Notes under the pieces: generated by a model | The model's input: only the letters and a program-made list of their open reading frames with translations | Told to the model about the DNA's origin: nothing | Databases searched by the model: none | Position numbers and translations under genes: made by a program | NCBI RefSeq assembly: GCF_037949795.1 | Contig: NZ_CP149933.1 | Coordinates: forward strand, 481,001-545,000 | Direction: 5' to 3' | Source: Thioclava sp. GXIMD2076 | GTDB lineage: Bacteria; Pseudomonadota; Alphaproteobacteria; Rhodobacterales; Rhodobacteraceae | Length of the DNA stretch: 64,000 nucleotides | Shown here: piece after piece, positions 62,174 through 64,000 of the stretch | Layout: each line of letters begins with the position of its first letter | Numbering within the stretch: position 1 is the stretch's first letter

Positions 62174-62287
62174 TTTGGCGGTGACCTACTCTCCCACGTC
62201 TTGAGACGCAGTACCATTGGCGTGTTGGCCCTTAACGGCCGGGTTCGGAATGGGACCGGGTGTATAGCCAGCGCTATGACCACCAAA
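62174..62287 (-). rRNA. rrf: 5S ribosomal RNA
   Basis: The minus-strand sequence begins TTTGGTGGTCATAGCGCTGG and contains CCGGTCCCATTCCGAACCCGG and GGTACTGCGTCTCAAGACGT, the conserved 5S loops. Its ends pair (TTTGGTGG with CCGCCAAA). Coordinates are good to a few bases. Confidence 0.93.
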
Positions 62288-62363
62288 CCGAATAAAGAGC
62301 GTCCAAGTCAAGTTGTGTTCGTATGCATGATTTTGATCTGTAGGAGTGTCTGTCTACTACTGG

Positions 62364-64000
<1,637 letters not shown>

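Overview
The window comes from a GC-rich alphaproteobacterium, most likely Rhodobacteraceae (Paracoccus/Thioclava/Rhodobacter-like). This rests on the codon bias, the 23S-5S-tRNA-fMet order of the rRNA operon, the many sugar ABC and TRAP importers, and the IS427-type IS5 element. No replication, plasmid or phage genes are seen. Most of the window reads as accessory catabolic islands that happen to end at an rRNA operon.

Layout. (1) 1-11.4 kb is a sugar-acid locus: TRAP transporter, enolase-superfamily dehydratase, FAH-family hydrolase, FadR-type regulator, FAD-linked 2-hydroxyacid dehydrogenase, and a divergent D-erythronate dehydrogenase / beta-hydroxyacid dehydrogenase / IlvD-Edd dehydratase operon. 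(2) 12-18.7 kb is a pentitol locus, probably ribitol: FGGY kinase, SDR dehydrogenase, ribose-type ABC importer and a divergent LacI regulator. (3) 18.8-26.2 kb holds a lone family-5 solute-binding protein with a DAO-type amine oxidase and a HAD hydrolase, a divergent LysR, and an APC permease plus alpha/beta hydrolase pair. (4) 26.2-37.8 kb is an aromatic or amide catabolic locus: AraC regulator, DUF2848 protein, amidase, cupin, HpaB-type monooxygenase, HpaC-type flavin reductase, a full Liv-type ABC importer and a MarR regulator. (5) 38.0-43.5 kb is an IS graveyard of three decayed IS3-family copies and one decayed IS5-family copy, enclosing an IclR regulator and a Tat-exported amidohydrolase. 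(6) 43.8-61.3 kb is a second carbohydrate island between two paralogous AraC regulators: a GH3 hydrolase with a MalK-type importer, an isochorismatase-like hydrolase, an arginase-family enzyme, an EthD-like protein, and a sugar-binding protein followed by a single 1,180-residue permease-ATPase-ATPase-permease protein; then an aldo/keto reductase and a LysR regulator. (7) 61.4-64 kb has a decayed hydantoinase B fragment followed by tRNA-fMet, 5S and 23S rRNA, all on the minus strand. The 23S gene runs off the window.

The most unusual object is the fused importer at 54471-58013, where two different ribose-type permeases and a double ATPase are one chain, so its whole uptake system needs only two genes. 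The HpaBC/cupin/amidase/DUF2848/Liv locus is the best candidate for an undescribed catabolic pathway. Several regulator sites can be read directly: a perfect 17-bp FadR-type palindrome at 7673-7689 with a near copy at 5363-5373, and a triple GAGCATC/GATGCTC array at 17603-17641. All functional assignments come from reading motifs and family resemblance by eye; no database search was run.
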